A stretch of DNA of 5,950 nt from Microscillaceae bacterium (GTDB taxonomy: Bacteria > Bacteroidota > Bacteroidia > Cytophagales > Microscillaceae): assembly GCA_003449595.1 (NCBI GenBank), contig DMHB01000317.1, forward strand, positions 1-5,950, in the 5' to 3' direction. The position numbers and the translations under genes are program-made. Below the pieces are notes generated by a model, which saw nothing but the letters and a program-made list of their open reading frames with translations, did no database searches and was not told where the DNA came from. The first letter of the stretch is position 1; the number at the start of each line of letters is the position of its first letter. Below, piece after piece: positions 1 to 5,950 of this stretch.

Positions 1-1018
1 CTACACCCATTCGCTCGTCCATCAAAGTAAAAGGACTATTGATTTCAATATAAGCCAACCCATTGCCTAAGGCTGCCCATAGATTCTGGTTCTTATCGAT
101 ATGCAAATCGTGGATGGTATTGTCGCGTAAGCCTTTCGATTTGTCTAAATGAGCTAAAAGATTTCCTTTTTCATTAATGATGAACAAACCCGCTTGGTAA
201 GTTCCAATGGCAAATACATTCGATTTAATTTTGAGCGCCGTATAAATTTGACCTTTCAAAAGTCGCTCATCTACTTCAGTTTTGAAGGGTTTGAGTTTGT
301 TGCCATCGTAGAGAAACAATCCTTTATTTCTTGAAAGAATAAGTAGGTTACCGTTGTTATCATAAGGCAAAATGCCATAGATGCGTTCTTCGGCAAACTG
401 TTCGCCGTCAGGCAGTAGCTCAAAACTTTTACCGTTCCATACACATAACCCTTTTTGCCGCTCACGTACATAAAGCTGACTCCCAATGGCATAGGCTTTG
501 TGATAGCCGGGTTCGCTTTTGATAATTTGTACTGTTTGATCGGGCTTGAGGACAAAAAAAGCATTGTTGGCTCTGTAAAATACGCCCTCGGGCAGCACAT
601 AAATTTCCCATACATCACTGAACTTGCGTTCGCTTTCAGGCAATTTTGACAAAAGAGACACAAACTGCGTATTTCCTTGTGCGTCGGGTTTTAAATAACC
701 AAAATCGCCTAAGGCTCCGGCAAACACTCTGCCATTGCCATCCTTGGCAAGCGAACGGATCACCGACTTGTTGGGCACTTGAATAAGCTCCCAACGGCTG
801 CCGTTAAATTCTATAAGTCCTACGTTATTGCCAAAGTACATCACACCCCGATTGTCTTGCAGTACAGCCCAGTTTTGGTCTTGGGCGTTGTAGTCTTCCG
901 GAGAGTAATTTTTGACAAGTGGGAAACCTAATTGTTGGGCATTTACCGGAGCAAGAACAAAAAAACAACAGATACATCCTACGGCAAAAAACAAAGCTTT
1001 GCGCGACAAAAAAGACAT
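1..1018 (-). CDS. Secreted two-component-regulator propeller sensor protein, N-terminal part (runs off the left edge)
   Basis: The reading frame is open for 339 codons from an ATG at 1018 to the window edge, so the C-terminus is missing. It starts with a signal peptide: positive residues (SRK, 5-7), a hydrophobic stretch (about 8-25) and a likely cut after VNA (25-27). The rest looks like a beta-propeller of the Reg_prop type. Repeat-like blocks include VLQDNRGVMYFGNNVGLIEF (52-71), VIRSLAKDGNGRVFAGALGD (86-105) and IHDLHIDKNQNLWAALGNGL (302-321), each with the D-x-x-G/N-x-hydrophobic pattern. In this family the propeller is periplasmic and is usually followed by a Y_Y_Y domain, a membrane helix and a histidine kinase, LuxR-type HTH or cyclase output. 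Which one applies lies outside the window. An in-frame upstream ATG at 1042 would add eight residues; I prefer 1018 because it gives a canonical signal peptide. No Shine-Dalgarno is visible. The family is fairly certain, the ligand and output are unknown. Confidence 0.85.
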   Translation of the reverse strand, partial: MSFLSRKALFFAVGCICCFFVLAPVNAQQLGFPLVKNYSPEDYNAQDQNWAVLQDNRGVMYFGNNVGLIEFNGSRWELIQVPNKSVIRSLAKDGNGRVFAGALGDFGYLKPDAQGNTQFVSLLSKLPESERKFSDVWEIYVLPEGVFYRANNAFFVLKPDQTVQIIKSEPGYHKAYAIGSQLYVRERQKGLCVWNGKSFELLPDGEQFAEERIYGILPYDNNGNLLILSRNKGLFLYDGNKLKPFKTEVDERLLKGQIYTALKIKSNVFAIGTYQAGLFIINEKGNLLAHLDKSKGLRDNTIHDLHIDKNQNLWAALGNGLAYIEINSPFTLMDERMGV

Positions 1019-1063
1019 AAAAAGAGGCGAAATGTAAATCATTGGCGTGCAAAAATTGAAGCA

Positions 1064-1078
1064 CAATCAGACTGATTG
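1064..1078. repeat. Short perfect palindrome over the stop of the small gene
   Basis: The arms CAATCAG (1064-1070) and CTGATTG (1072-1078) are exact inverted copies around one central A. The sequence overlaps the 3' end and stop codon of the 81-residue gene and lies about 46 bases before the start of the propeller gene. As RNA only about five pairs with a five-base loop could form, and no U-tract follows on either strand, so it is not an ordinary terminator. It could be a small dimeric-protein binding site, a processing site, or chance. Confidence 0.3.
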
Positions 1079-1312
1079 GTTACTTTGGTGGAAATAAGAT
1101 TCGAGGTATTCATCGAATTTTGCCTGATCTTTGGGATCTAATATTCTATAGAAAATAGAAGTATTATTACCACATTTTTTTGTAAACTCAAACCAAAGCT
1201 CTACTCCTTTTTGTACACCAAAAATTTTATCGAACTCAAGCTTAGTGGCATTAGCTTCAAACTCAATCAAAGTCTGCATAAAATAATGTGCTGAATAATT
1301 CCCTCGGCTCAT
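1067..1312 (-). CDS. Small protein of unknown function, 81 aa
   Basis: I do not recognise this protein. It has 81 residues, is rich in Glu, Lys and aromatic residues, and has no signal peptide, membrane segment or cysteine motif (one Cys, at 47), so it is probably cytosolic. The sequence suggests mostly helical segments: residues 12-32 (MQTLIEFEANATKLEFDKIF), 35-46 and an acidic C-terminal helix around 60-74. The start at 1312 follows AAAGGAAT, a weak Shine-Dalgarno-like stretch that is rare in this window but very close to the ATG; an in-frame TGA lies shortly upstream. Met12 (codon starting at 1279) is a second possible start. The gene lies between ctlX (41 bases upstream) and the propeller gene (48 bases downstream), all on one strand. 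It is more AT-rich than its neighbours, which may mean a recently acquired or fast-evolving gene. No overlapping frame explains the region better. Confidence 0.6.
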   Translation of the reverse strand: MSRGNYSAHYFMQTLIEFEANATKLEFDKIFGVQKGVELWFEFTKKCGNNTSIFYRILDPKDQAKFDEYLESYFHQSNQSV

Positions 1313-1337
1313 ATTCCTTTCAAATTTAATGCCTCTT

Positions 1338-1345
1338 CAAAAATA
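1338..1345 (-). promoter_or_regulatory. Candidate -7 box before the small gene
   Basis: On the minus strand this reads TATTTTTG, an exact match to the Bacteroidota -7 consensus TAnnTTTG. Transcription would start near 1332, giving a leader of about 20 bases before the ATG at 1312. No clear TTG-type -33 element is seen at the expected distance. A second match, TAAATTTG at 1321-1328, is probably too close to the start. The region is AT-rich, so a chance match is possible. Confidence 0.35.
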
Positions 1346-1353
1346 TCATTATT

Positions 1354-2310
1354 TTAAGGGATAATGGCTTTTGTGGGTAAAAATATTTCCGCCATCATAC
1401 ACCGAGCGCTGCCCCCACCATAGTGTTCGATGATGTCAATCGCGCAAGGCAAAAGCTTCGCAAACCGACTAATTTGGTTAATTTGATCACTTGTCAAGGC
1501 TTCGTATGCCTGCTTAGACAATATCACCCATTTTTGACCGTCGGTGCTTTCTAAAGCCAACATATTGCCCGCAAAGCGCAATACTTGGTCAAAAGTTATC
1601 TCTACGATGGTCTTGCCGGTTTTTTGCAGAGATTTGCATACCATTTCTCTTTCTTTTGGTTCAGGTAAACAATCCAAGCAAATCACAGCAAACTCGTCGG
1701 CCAAGCACATCATTACATTGGTATGATAAATGGGCTTGCGTTGTTGGTCCAATGCTTGAAAACTGACTACTTGGTATCCGCCCAGTTGTTGGGCAATCAC
1801 CTCCAATAGACGCTTGTCTGTTCTTGGCGACAAACAAGCGTAAATCAACCGGTTAGTTCTATCCAAAATCATACTGCCGGTGCCTTCCACAAATTGCCCT
1901 TGTTTTTCATACGTTGAAAGATCCAAAGTTGTGCTTATTTCAAATTGGGCTGCAATTTGATCTAACACTGCTTGCTTACGCTCTAAACGGCGGTTTGGGG
2001 CATACATAGGGTATAATACCACCTGTCCGTCTTGGTGGAAGGTTACCCAGTTATTAGGAAAAATTGAATCCGGTGTATGGGGTTCCAACCCGTCTTCTAC
2101 TACCACTACTTGAATGCCTGCTTGGCGCAAAGTAGCCACCATTCCATCAAACTCTGCCAAGGCTTTGGCTTGTATTTGGGCTGCTTCTTGCGTGGCAGGG
2201 GCGTGCTGGAAGGCATTGCTTGCGGCTGTTTGTGGGTTGTACCCGAAAAGAACGGGACGCACCATCAATACCGAAGAAGTAGTTTGCTTTGTCATAACTT
2301 TTTGATCCAT
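1354..2310 (-). CDS. ctlX: CtlX-type amidinohydrolase (arginine deiminase / DDAH superfamily), 318 aa
   Basis: This is a guanidino-group-modifying enzyme of the amidinotransferase/arginine-deiminase fold (pentein), closest to the proteins annotated as citrulline-utilisation hydrolase CtlX. These enzymes hydrolyse a guanidino or ureido carbon through a covalent cysteine intermediate. The family landmarks are present in order: the N-terminal strand VLMVRPVLFGYNPQT (14-28), the substrate-binding PDSIFPNNWVTFH (80-92, with Asp81), MYAPNRRLERK (102-112), EGTGSMILDR (142-151), the catalytic His in YHTNVMM (His196), and the nucleophile in GGGSARCMMAEIF (Cys304). The length is normal for the family and there is no signal peptide, so it is cytosolic. 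Start at 2310; Met6 (2295) is an equally possible start, and neither has a Shine-Dalgarno. It is transcribed divergently from pgeF. The superfamily is certain; the substrate (citrulline, arginine or a methylated arginine) is inferred from family naming only. Confidence 0.88.
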   Translation of the reverse strand: MDQKVMTKQTTSSVLMVRPVLFGYNPQTAASNAFQHAPATQEAAQIQAKALAEFDGMVATLRQAGIQVVVVEDGLEPHTPDSIFPNNWVTFHQDGQVVLYPMYAPNRRLERKQAVLDQIAAQFEISTTLDLSTYEKQGQFVEGTGSMILDRTNRLIYACLSPRTDKRLLEVIAQQLGGYQVVSFQALDQQRKPIYHTNVMMCLADEFAVICLDCLPEPKEREMVCKSLQKTGKTIVEITFDQVLRFAGNMLALESTDGQKWVILSKQAYEALTSDQINQISRFAKLLPCAIDIIEHYGGGSARCMMAEIFLPTKAIIP

Positions 2311-2334
2311 AACAATTTAAGTCAAGGTTGTTTG

Positions 2335-2342
2335 CAAAAATA
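2335..2342 (-). promoter_or_regulatory. Candidate -7 box for ctlX
   Basis: On the minus strand this reads TATTTTTG, matching TAnnTTTG exactly. It lies 24 bases before the ATG at 2310, so transcription would begin around 2329 with a leader of about 20 bases. This is the same box and almost the same distance as before the small gene at 1312. A -33 TTG element is not clear. It is part of a 113-base divergent intergenic region. Confidence 0.45.
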
Positions 2343-2372
2343 GGCATTTAAGGCTAAATTAACGCATCGGCT

Positions 2373-2380
2373 TATATTTG
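2373..2380 (+). promoter_or_regulatory. Candidate -7 box for the pgeF-peptidase-aminotransferase operon
   Basis: TATATTTG matches the Bacteroidota -7 consensus TAnnTTTG. Transcription would start near 2386 and give a leader of roughly 38 bases before the GTG at 2424. The only upstream element at about the right distance is a weak TTTA at 2347-2350. No other good promoter lies between here and the third gene of the run, so this one probably drives all three. Confidence 0.45.
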
Positions 2381-2423
2381 TCCGATCATAATTTAATCAT
2401 TCGTTTCATCAAATATTTTTACC

Positions 2424-3212
2424 GTGCTGCAATTTGAACATCTTTCTTCTTTTCCCTCATTGGCACATTTTGTTACTACGCGGGCCAATGGGCAAAGCCA
2501 AGGGGCTTACGCTTCTCTGAATATGGGTTTTCACACAGCAGACAACCCGGCACACGTATTGGCCAACCGCCAATCGTTAGCCTCGCAGGTAGGCATACCA
2601 TTAGCGCAGTTTTGTGTGCCCAGGCAAGTACACGGAAAGGTAGTGCAGGTTGTAACCGAAGCTGATGCAGGCAAGGGCGCTACCGGTTTTGCCGATAGTA
2701 TTCCAGAGGCCGATGGGCTGGTTACCCAAGCCAAGGAGTTATGCTTGATGGTGCTTTCAGCCGATTGTGGCACGATGCTGTTTTACGACCCAAAGAAAGA
2801 AGTGATTGGGGCAACCCACGCAGGGTGGCGCGGTGCTGTGCAGCAAATTGGCTTGGCCACGCTGCAACTGATGGCAGACACCTTTGGAACTGATCCCAAA
2901 GATGTATTGGTTGGCTACGGGCCTTGTATCAGTGTAGCCCATTATGAAGTAGGCGAAGAAGTGGTGGCCGATGTCGAAAAAGCCTTTGGAAAACGTGAAC
3001 CTTTCTTGCAGTGGAACGATGCCACCAAGCGCTATCACTTAGACTTGGAAGTTTGCAATTTACTCCCCCTAATGGAAGGCGGTATTCCTGAAGCGAACTT
3101 CCAAACATTACACTACTGCACCTATCACCACGAAGATTTGTTCTTTTCTTCCCGTCGCGATCAAGGTATTACAGGCAGAATGGGTACCGGTATTATGTTA
3201 CGAAATCTGTAA
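2424..3212 (+). CDS. pgeF: PgeF family purine nucleoside phosphorylase / laccase-domain protein, 262 aa
   Basis: This is a YfiH/PgeF (LACC1/FAMIN-like, formerly 'multicopper polyphenol oxidase') protein. Members act on purine nucleosides (phosphorolysis of adenosine, inosine and methylthioadenosine, and adenosine deamination); the E. coli member is also linked to peptidoglycan-precursor editing. The zinc-site residues are visible: His70 in RQVHG, Cys115 in LSADCGTMLFYDP (112-123) and His132 in ATHAGWRGAVQQ (130-141). Other family blocks are GPCISVAHYEVGEEV (166-180) and the C-terminal YCTYHHEDLFFSSRRDQG (231-248) with GRMGTGIML. Length is normal and there is no signal peptide, so it is cytosolic. 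The start is GTG at 2424: an in-frame TAA lies at 2394-2396 and the next in-frame ATG (Met34) would remove conserved sequence. There is no Shine-Dalgarno. It is the first gene of a three-gene run, 10 bases before the peptidase gene. The family is secure; the substrate in this organism is inferred. Confidence 0.93.
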   Translation: MLQFEHLSSFPSLAHFVTTRANGQSQGAYASLNMGFHTADNPAHVLANRQSLASQVGIPLAQFCVPRQVHGKVVQVVTEADAGKGATGFADSIPEADGLVTQAKELCLMVLSADCGTMLFYDPKKEVIGATHAGWRGAVQQIGLATLQLMADTFGTDPKDVLVGYGPCISVAHYEVGEEVVADVEKAFGKREPFLQWNDATKRYHLDLEVCNLLPLMEGGIPEANFQTLHYCTYHHEDLFFSSRRDQGITGRMGTGIMLRNL

Positions 3213-3222
3213 TTGACTTTTT

Positions 3223-4077
3223 ATGCAAACCTTACTACGTGCCGTTGTCGATTATTTGTGTGGGCTGCAACCGCCCCGCAGCTATGCCCACCCCGATCAA
3301 TTGCTACAAGTAGCCGACTACATAGCCCAACATTGGGAATCGTGGGGCTACTCGGCCAAGCGGCAACTATTTCAGGCCGAAGGGCAAACCTATCAAAATG
3401 TAATTGCCCATTACCAGCCCGAAAAATACCCCAAACTCATCATAGGGGCGCATTACGATGTGTATGACGAGTTGCCGGGTGCCGACGATAATGCCAGCGC
3501 AGTGGCTGTATTAATGGCTTTGTCGCAACAGCTACAACAACAACAACCCGAATTGCCATTTGGGGTCGAATTGGTAGCGTATTGTTTGGAAGAACCCCCT
3601 TTTTTTGGTAGTTCCTTGATGGGCAGCGCAGTACACGCCCGTTCGCTTAACCCACCTACTGACTATTTTCTGATGATTTGCTTAGAAATGTTGGGATATT
3701 TTACCGATGCGCCCCATAGCCAAGCCTATCCGCTACCGGCGATGCGCTACTTGTATGGCCACAAGGGCAATTTCTTGGCAATTGTGGGCAATTTGCAAAG
3801 CCGCACCTGGACACAACGCTTAGCCAAAATCTTCCGGAAAAACAGCCCTGTGCCCGTTAGAACTTTGTGGGGGCCTGAAAACATCCCCGGGCTGAGTCTG
3901 TCTGACCACCGCAACTATTGGCAAATCAAAATGCCTGCTCTGATGCTGACCGACACTTCGTTTTTGCGCAATCCTAATTACCATACCGCCTACGACACAC
4001 CCGAAACATTGGATTTTGCCAAAATGGAACTCATCACCCAAGGGCTGTATAGTACTTTGACAAAACTTACTTTATAA
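3223..4077 (+). CDS. M28-family zinc aminopeptidase, cytosolic, 284 aa
   Basis: This is a di-zinc peptidase of the M28 family (PF04389 fold), which removes N-terminal residues from peptides. The full set of metal and catalytic residues is present in order: His77 in GAHYDV (75-80), bridging Asp88 in PGADDNASA (85-93), the pair Glu123-Glu124 in LEEPPFFGS (catalytic base, then metal ligand), Glu155 in CLEMLGYF (153-160), and His254 in NYHTAYDTPETLDF (252-265). It should therefore be active. There is no signal peptide or membrane helix, unlike many secreted M28 enzymes, so a role in intracellular peptide turnover is likely. Residues 102-108 are Gln-rich (QQLQQQQ), probably a surface helix. The ATG at 3223 is 10 bases after the pgeF stop, has no Shine-Dalgarno, and gives a normal N-terminus. 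The gene ends 1 base before the aminotransferase start, so the two are probably translationally coupled. Glutaminyl-cyclase-like relatives share this fold, but the EE pair favours a peptidase. Confidence 0.88.
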   Translation: MQTLLRAVVDYLCGLQPPRSYAHPDQLLQVADYIAQHWESWGYSAKRQLFQAEGQTYQNVIAHYQPEKYPKLIIGAHYDVYDELPGADDNASAVAVLMALSQQLQQQQPELPFGVELVAYCLEEPPFFGSSLMGSAVHARSLNPPTDYFLMICLEMLGYFTDAPHSQAYPLPAMRYLYGHKGNFLAIVGNLQSRTWTQRLAKIFRKNSPVPVRTLWGPENIPGLSLSDHRNYWQIKMPALMLTDTSFLRNPNYHTAYDTPETLDFAKMELITQGLYSTLTKLTL

Positions 4078-4078
4078 A

Positions 4079-5311
4079 ATGAAGGCCTCCGACAACACCT
4101 TCGATGTGATGGGTTTTTTAAACGAAGCTGCGCTGCGGTTTCCCGATGCCATCTCTTTTGCCTCGGGGCGGCCTATCACACAATACATCCCAACGGCGCA
4201 GTACCAACACTTTATTCAAGATTTTGTAAGCAATTACGCCAAGCGGCATCATCTTGAAGAAGCTACCGTGTTGCAACAACTTGGGCAATACAATAAAACT
4301 GCGGGGTTTATCCTTCCAGAAGCAAGTCAATATCTTGCCCAAAGCCGTTTTTTAGAGATTCCGCCCGAGCTATTGATGCTTTGCGTGGGCAACCAAGAAG
4401 CTATGCTGATCAGCCTCCTGGCGCTTTTCAGCAAAGTCTCGGAAGGGGTATTGGTCGTAGATCAATATTGCTACACCGGTATTTTGGATGCTGCCCGTTG
4501 GTTAAATATAGAAGTGGCTTGGGTTTCTCAACCCCGCTTCCAATTCGATTTGGAAACCCTGCGCGCCACGGTGAAAGCCCTTCAACAACAAGGCAAAAAG
4601 CCGTTGCTGTACTATTGCAACCCCGATTTTCAAAATCCTTTGGGTTATTGCCTTTCGGAGGGGCAACGTCAGGATTTGGCTGCTTGGGCCGCTGAGGAAG
4701 GAATGTATATTTTTGAAGATTTTGTATATGCTGATTTTTGGCACAAAACCCCACCCCCGCCGCCAATCAAGCGCTTTGACACTCAAAACAAAGTGATTTT
4801 TGCAGAGTCGTTTTCTAAAAGTGTTTTCCCGGGAATGCGGCTGGGACTTTTAGCTTCTCCGCCCTCCCTCATCGAACGACTGGTACACGTGAAAGCTTAT
4901 ACCACCGTCAACACACCCACGTTGGAGCAATGTTTCTTGGCAGGGCTTTGGCTCAAAGAAGGCTTTACGTTAGCCCGACACGTCCAGCCAGCGCGTACCG
5001 CCTTGGCTTTGCAACGCCAAGCGATGTTGGAGGCACTTCAAACCTACCTGCCCGGAGGCGATTTTAGATGGACTTCGCCGGAAGGCGGTTTTTTCTTACT
5101 ACTACACTTGCCCTTTGCCCTCCAACCTGCCGAGGTGCAGAAAGCCGCTGCTGAGTTTGGGGTCATTTTTTGCCCGCTGTCTTTTTTTTCGGCAGATGGC
5201 AGTGGTGCCCATGTACTGCGGTTGGCTTATAGTCTTCAGCCACCTGAGCAAATTTGGCTTGGGATTGAAAGATTAGCACATTTTCTGCATAGGATGGATG
5301 CTTCTATATGA
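4079..5311 (+). CDS. PLP-dependent aminotransferase, fold type I (class I/II), 410 aa
   Basis: This is an aminotransferase of the class I/II group, resembling stand-alone 2-aminoadipate/aromatic aminotransferases and the C-terminal half of MocR regulators; there is no GntR-type DNA-binding domain. Landmarks in order: CVGNQEAM (102-109, cofactor phosphate region), NPDFQNPLG (181-189, Asn186 facing PLP), EDFVYADF (213-220, Asp214 for the pyridine nitrogen and Tyr217), ESFSKSVFPGMRLG (243-256, with the PLP lysine Lys247) and LRLAYS (380-385, Arg381 for the substrate carboxylate). All key residues are present, so it should be active. It moves an amino group between an amino acid and a 2-oxo acid in the cytosol. 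The substrate cannot be read from sequence. Residues 225-229 are five prolines, which may need EF-P for smooth translation. The usual leucine-arginine after the PAG/KTAG block (about 74-82) is replaced (KTAGFILPEASQYL). The ATG follows the peptidase stop by one base, so this is the third gene of the operon. Confidence 0.9.
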   Translation: MKASDNTFDVMGFLNEAALRFPDAISFASGRPITQYIPTAQYQHFIQDFVSNYAKRHHLEEATVLQQLGQYNKTAGFILPEASQYLAQSRFLEIPPELLMLCVGNQEAMLISLLALFSKVSEGVLVVDQYCYTGILDAARWLNIEVAWVSQPRFQFDLETLRATVKALQQQGKKPLLYYCNPDFQNPLGYCLSEGQRQDLAAWAAEEGMYIFEDFVYADFWHKTPPPPPIKRFDTQNKVIFAESFSKSVFPGMRLGLLASPPSLIERLVHVKAYTTVNTPTLEQCFLAGLWLKEGFTLARHVQPARTALALQRQAMLEALQTYLPGGDFRWTSPEGGFFLLLHLPFALQPAEVQKAAAEFGVIFCPLSFFSADGSGAHVLRLAYSLQPPEQIWLGIERLAHFLHRMDASI

Positions 5312-5314
5312 ATA

Positions 5315-5346
5315 CAAAAAGCCCTGTGAGGTTATTCACAGGGCTT
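5315..5346 (-). terminator. Intrinsic terminator of the M42 peptidase gene, between convergent genes
   Basis: Arms AAGCCCTGTGA (5319-5329) and TCACAGGGCTT (5336-5346) are perfect inverted copies of 11 bases with a 6-base loop. Read on the minus strand, the GC-rich stem runs into TTTTTG, the classic terminator layout, and begins 8 bases after the M42 stop codon. On the plus strand no U-tract follows (CGGAGGG), so it is oriented for the minus-strand gene, although the stem may also protect the 3' end of the plus-strand operon that stops at 5311. Confidence 0.85.
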
Positions 5347-5354
5347 CGGAGGGA

Positions 5355-5950
5355 TTAGCTGAAATAATTAAAATTTGTATCGGGCTTCATTGCCAAAACT
5401 GCTTCGTAAATCAGCTTGATAACGCTTTCCACATCGTCTTTGTGGACTGTTTCTACCGTAGTGTGCATATATTTGAGGGGCAAGGAAATGAGCGCAGTCG
5501 GTACACCAACATCGGAATAAGCAAAAGAGTCGGTATCGGTGCCGGTAGTGCGCGACGAGGCCAAACGTTGGAACGAGATACTGTTCTTCTCGGCTGTCTG
5601 GATAATCATTTCGCGTAATTTGTTTTGCACAGGTGGGGCATAGGTGATGACAGCTCCTTTGCCAGATTTGATGTCACCATCTTTGATTTTGTCATACATC
5701 GGTGAGTAGGTATCGTGACAAACATCTGTGCAAATAGCAACATTGGGTTTTAACCTGCGAGAAATCATCTCAGCGCCACGCAATCCTATTTCTTCTTGCA
5801 CGCTATTGACCACATAGAGTCCAATATCCAATTTTTTCTTATTTTCGGCAAGGCGACGGGCTACTTCTGCAATCATCTATCCGCCCATACGGTTGTCTAA
5901 GGCCCTGCCAACAAGGTATGTATTGTTCAATTCCATCAGCTCGGCTTCAA
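5355..5950 (-). pseudogene. M42-family metallo-aminopeptidase, interrupted by in-frame TAG (partial at the right edge)
   Basis: This is the C-terminal part of an M42-family (FrvX/glutamyl-aminopeptidase-like) di-metal peptidase, which cuts short peptides in the cytosol. The 5' part lies beyond the right edge. In the same frame I read EAELMELNNTY, then LVGRALDNRMGG, then TAG at 5877-5879, then MIAEVARRLAENKK (from ATG at 5876) and 159 more residues to the stop at 5355. The first metal-bridging Asp (ALDNR) is before the stop. After it, numbered from the Met at 5876, come the catalytic Glu and metal Glu of VQEEIG (28-29), metal Asp51 of CTDVCHD and metal His138 of KYMHTT. All catalytic residues are thus conserved across the break. 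One base at 5877 decides it: A or G there would give Tyr. The call as a pseudogene is provisional: a base error, or reinitiation at the adjacent ATG giving a two-piece enzyme, is also possible. The rest of the frame shows no decay, so any damage is recent. Identity as M42 is secure. Confidence 0.75.

Noticed and set aside
271..663. A 130-residue open frame on the minus strand
   Set aside because: It is an out-of-frame reading inside the propeller gene with no recognisable protein features.
1050..1057. AATTTTTG on the minus strand as a promoter box for the propeller gene
   Set aside because: It lacks the TA of the TAnnTTTG consensus and lies in an AT-rich spacer, so it is too weak to list as a feature.
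825..1064. A 79-residue open frame on the minus strand
   Set aside because: It lies in a different frame over the signal peptide and first repeats of the propeller gene, whose frame is open for all 339 codons and matches a known family.
2077..2347. Several 60-90-residue frames around the start of ctlX on both strands
   Set aside because: They overlap the conserved N-terminus of ctlX and the divergent promoter region, and none resembles a protein family.
4428..4786. Open frames of 112 and 94 residues on the minus strand
   Set aside because: They are antisense to the aminotransferase, whose motifs are complete in the plus-strand frame.
5319..5346. The same hairpin as a plus-strand terminator for the aminotransferase operon
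   Set aside because: No U-tract follows the stem on the plus strand (CGGAGGG), so only the minus-strand direction has the full terminator layout.
5298..5618. A 106-residue plus-strand open frame over the 3' intergenic region
   Set aside because: It runs through the terminator hairpin and antisense to the well-supported M42 coding frame.
5355..5876. A complete stand-alone 173-residue gene on the minus strand
   Set aside because: The same frame continues upstream of the TAG with M42 sequence (LVGRALDNRMGG), so this is the C-terminal part of an interrupted longer gene and not an independent full-length protein.

Overview
The window reads as ordinary chromosomal DNA from a member of the Bacteroidota, probably a Cytophagales-like bacterium. 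Three things suggest this: a secreted two-component-regulator propeller protein of the type common in that phylum; almost no Shine-Dalgarno sequences before the starts; and AT-rich boxes before several genes that match the Bacteroidota -7 promoter element TAnnTTTG. The genus cannot be fixed from the sequence alone. I see no tRNA, rRNA, CRISPR array, insertion sequence or phage gene.

Left part (1-2310, all minus strand). Reading in the direction of transcription, there is a ctlX-type amidinohydrolase (1354-2310), a small 81-residue protein of unknown function (1067-1312), and the first 339 codons of a secreted beta-propeller sensor protein (1-1018) that runs off the left edge. The gaps between them are short (41 and 48 bases), but -7-like boxes lie before both ctlX and the small gene, so they may be separately transcribed.

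Middle (2311-5311, plus strand). A 113-base divergent intergenic region carries candidate promoters facing both ways. It is followed by a compact three-gene run: pgeF (laccase-domain purine nucleoside phosphorylase), an M28-family zinc aminopeptidase, and a fold-type-I PLP aminotransferase. The gaps are 10 bases and 1 base, so these three are very probably one operon. A nucleoside enzyme, a peptidase and an aminotransferase together fit salvage or turnover of nucleosides, peptides and amino acids, but no defined pathway can be read from them.

Right edge (5312-5950). A strong hairpin with a U-tract on the minus strand ends a convergent M42-family aminopeptidase gene. That gene carries an in-frame TAG at 5877-5879, inside its conserved metal-binding core and directly followed by ATG. 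This is the most notable anomaly in the window. It may be a fresh pseudogene, a sequencing error at one base, or a split gene read by stop-start reinitiation. I found no convincing novel system here.
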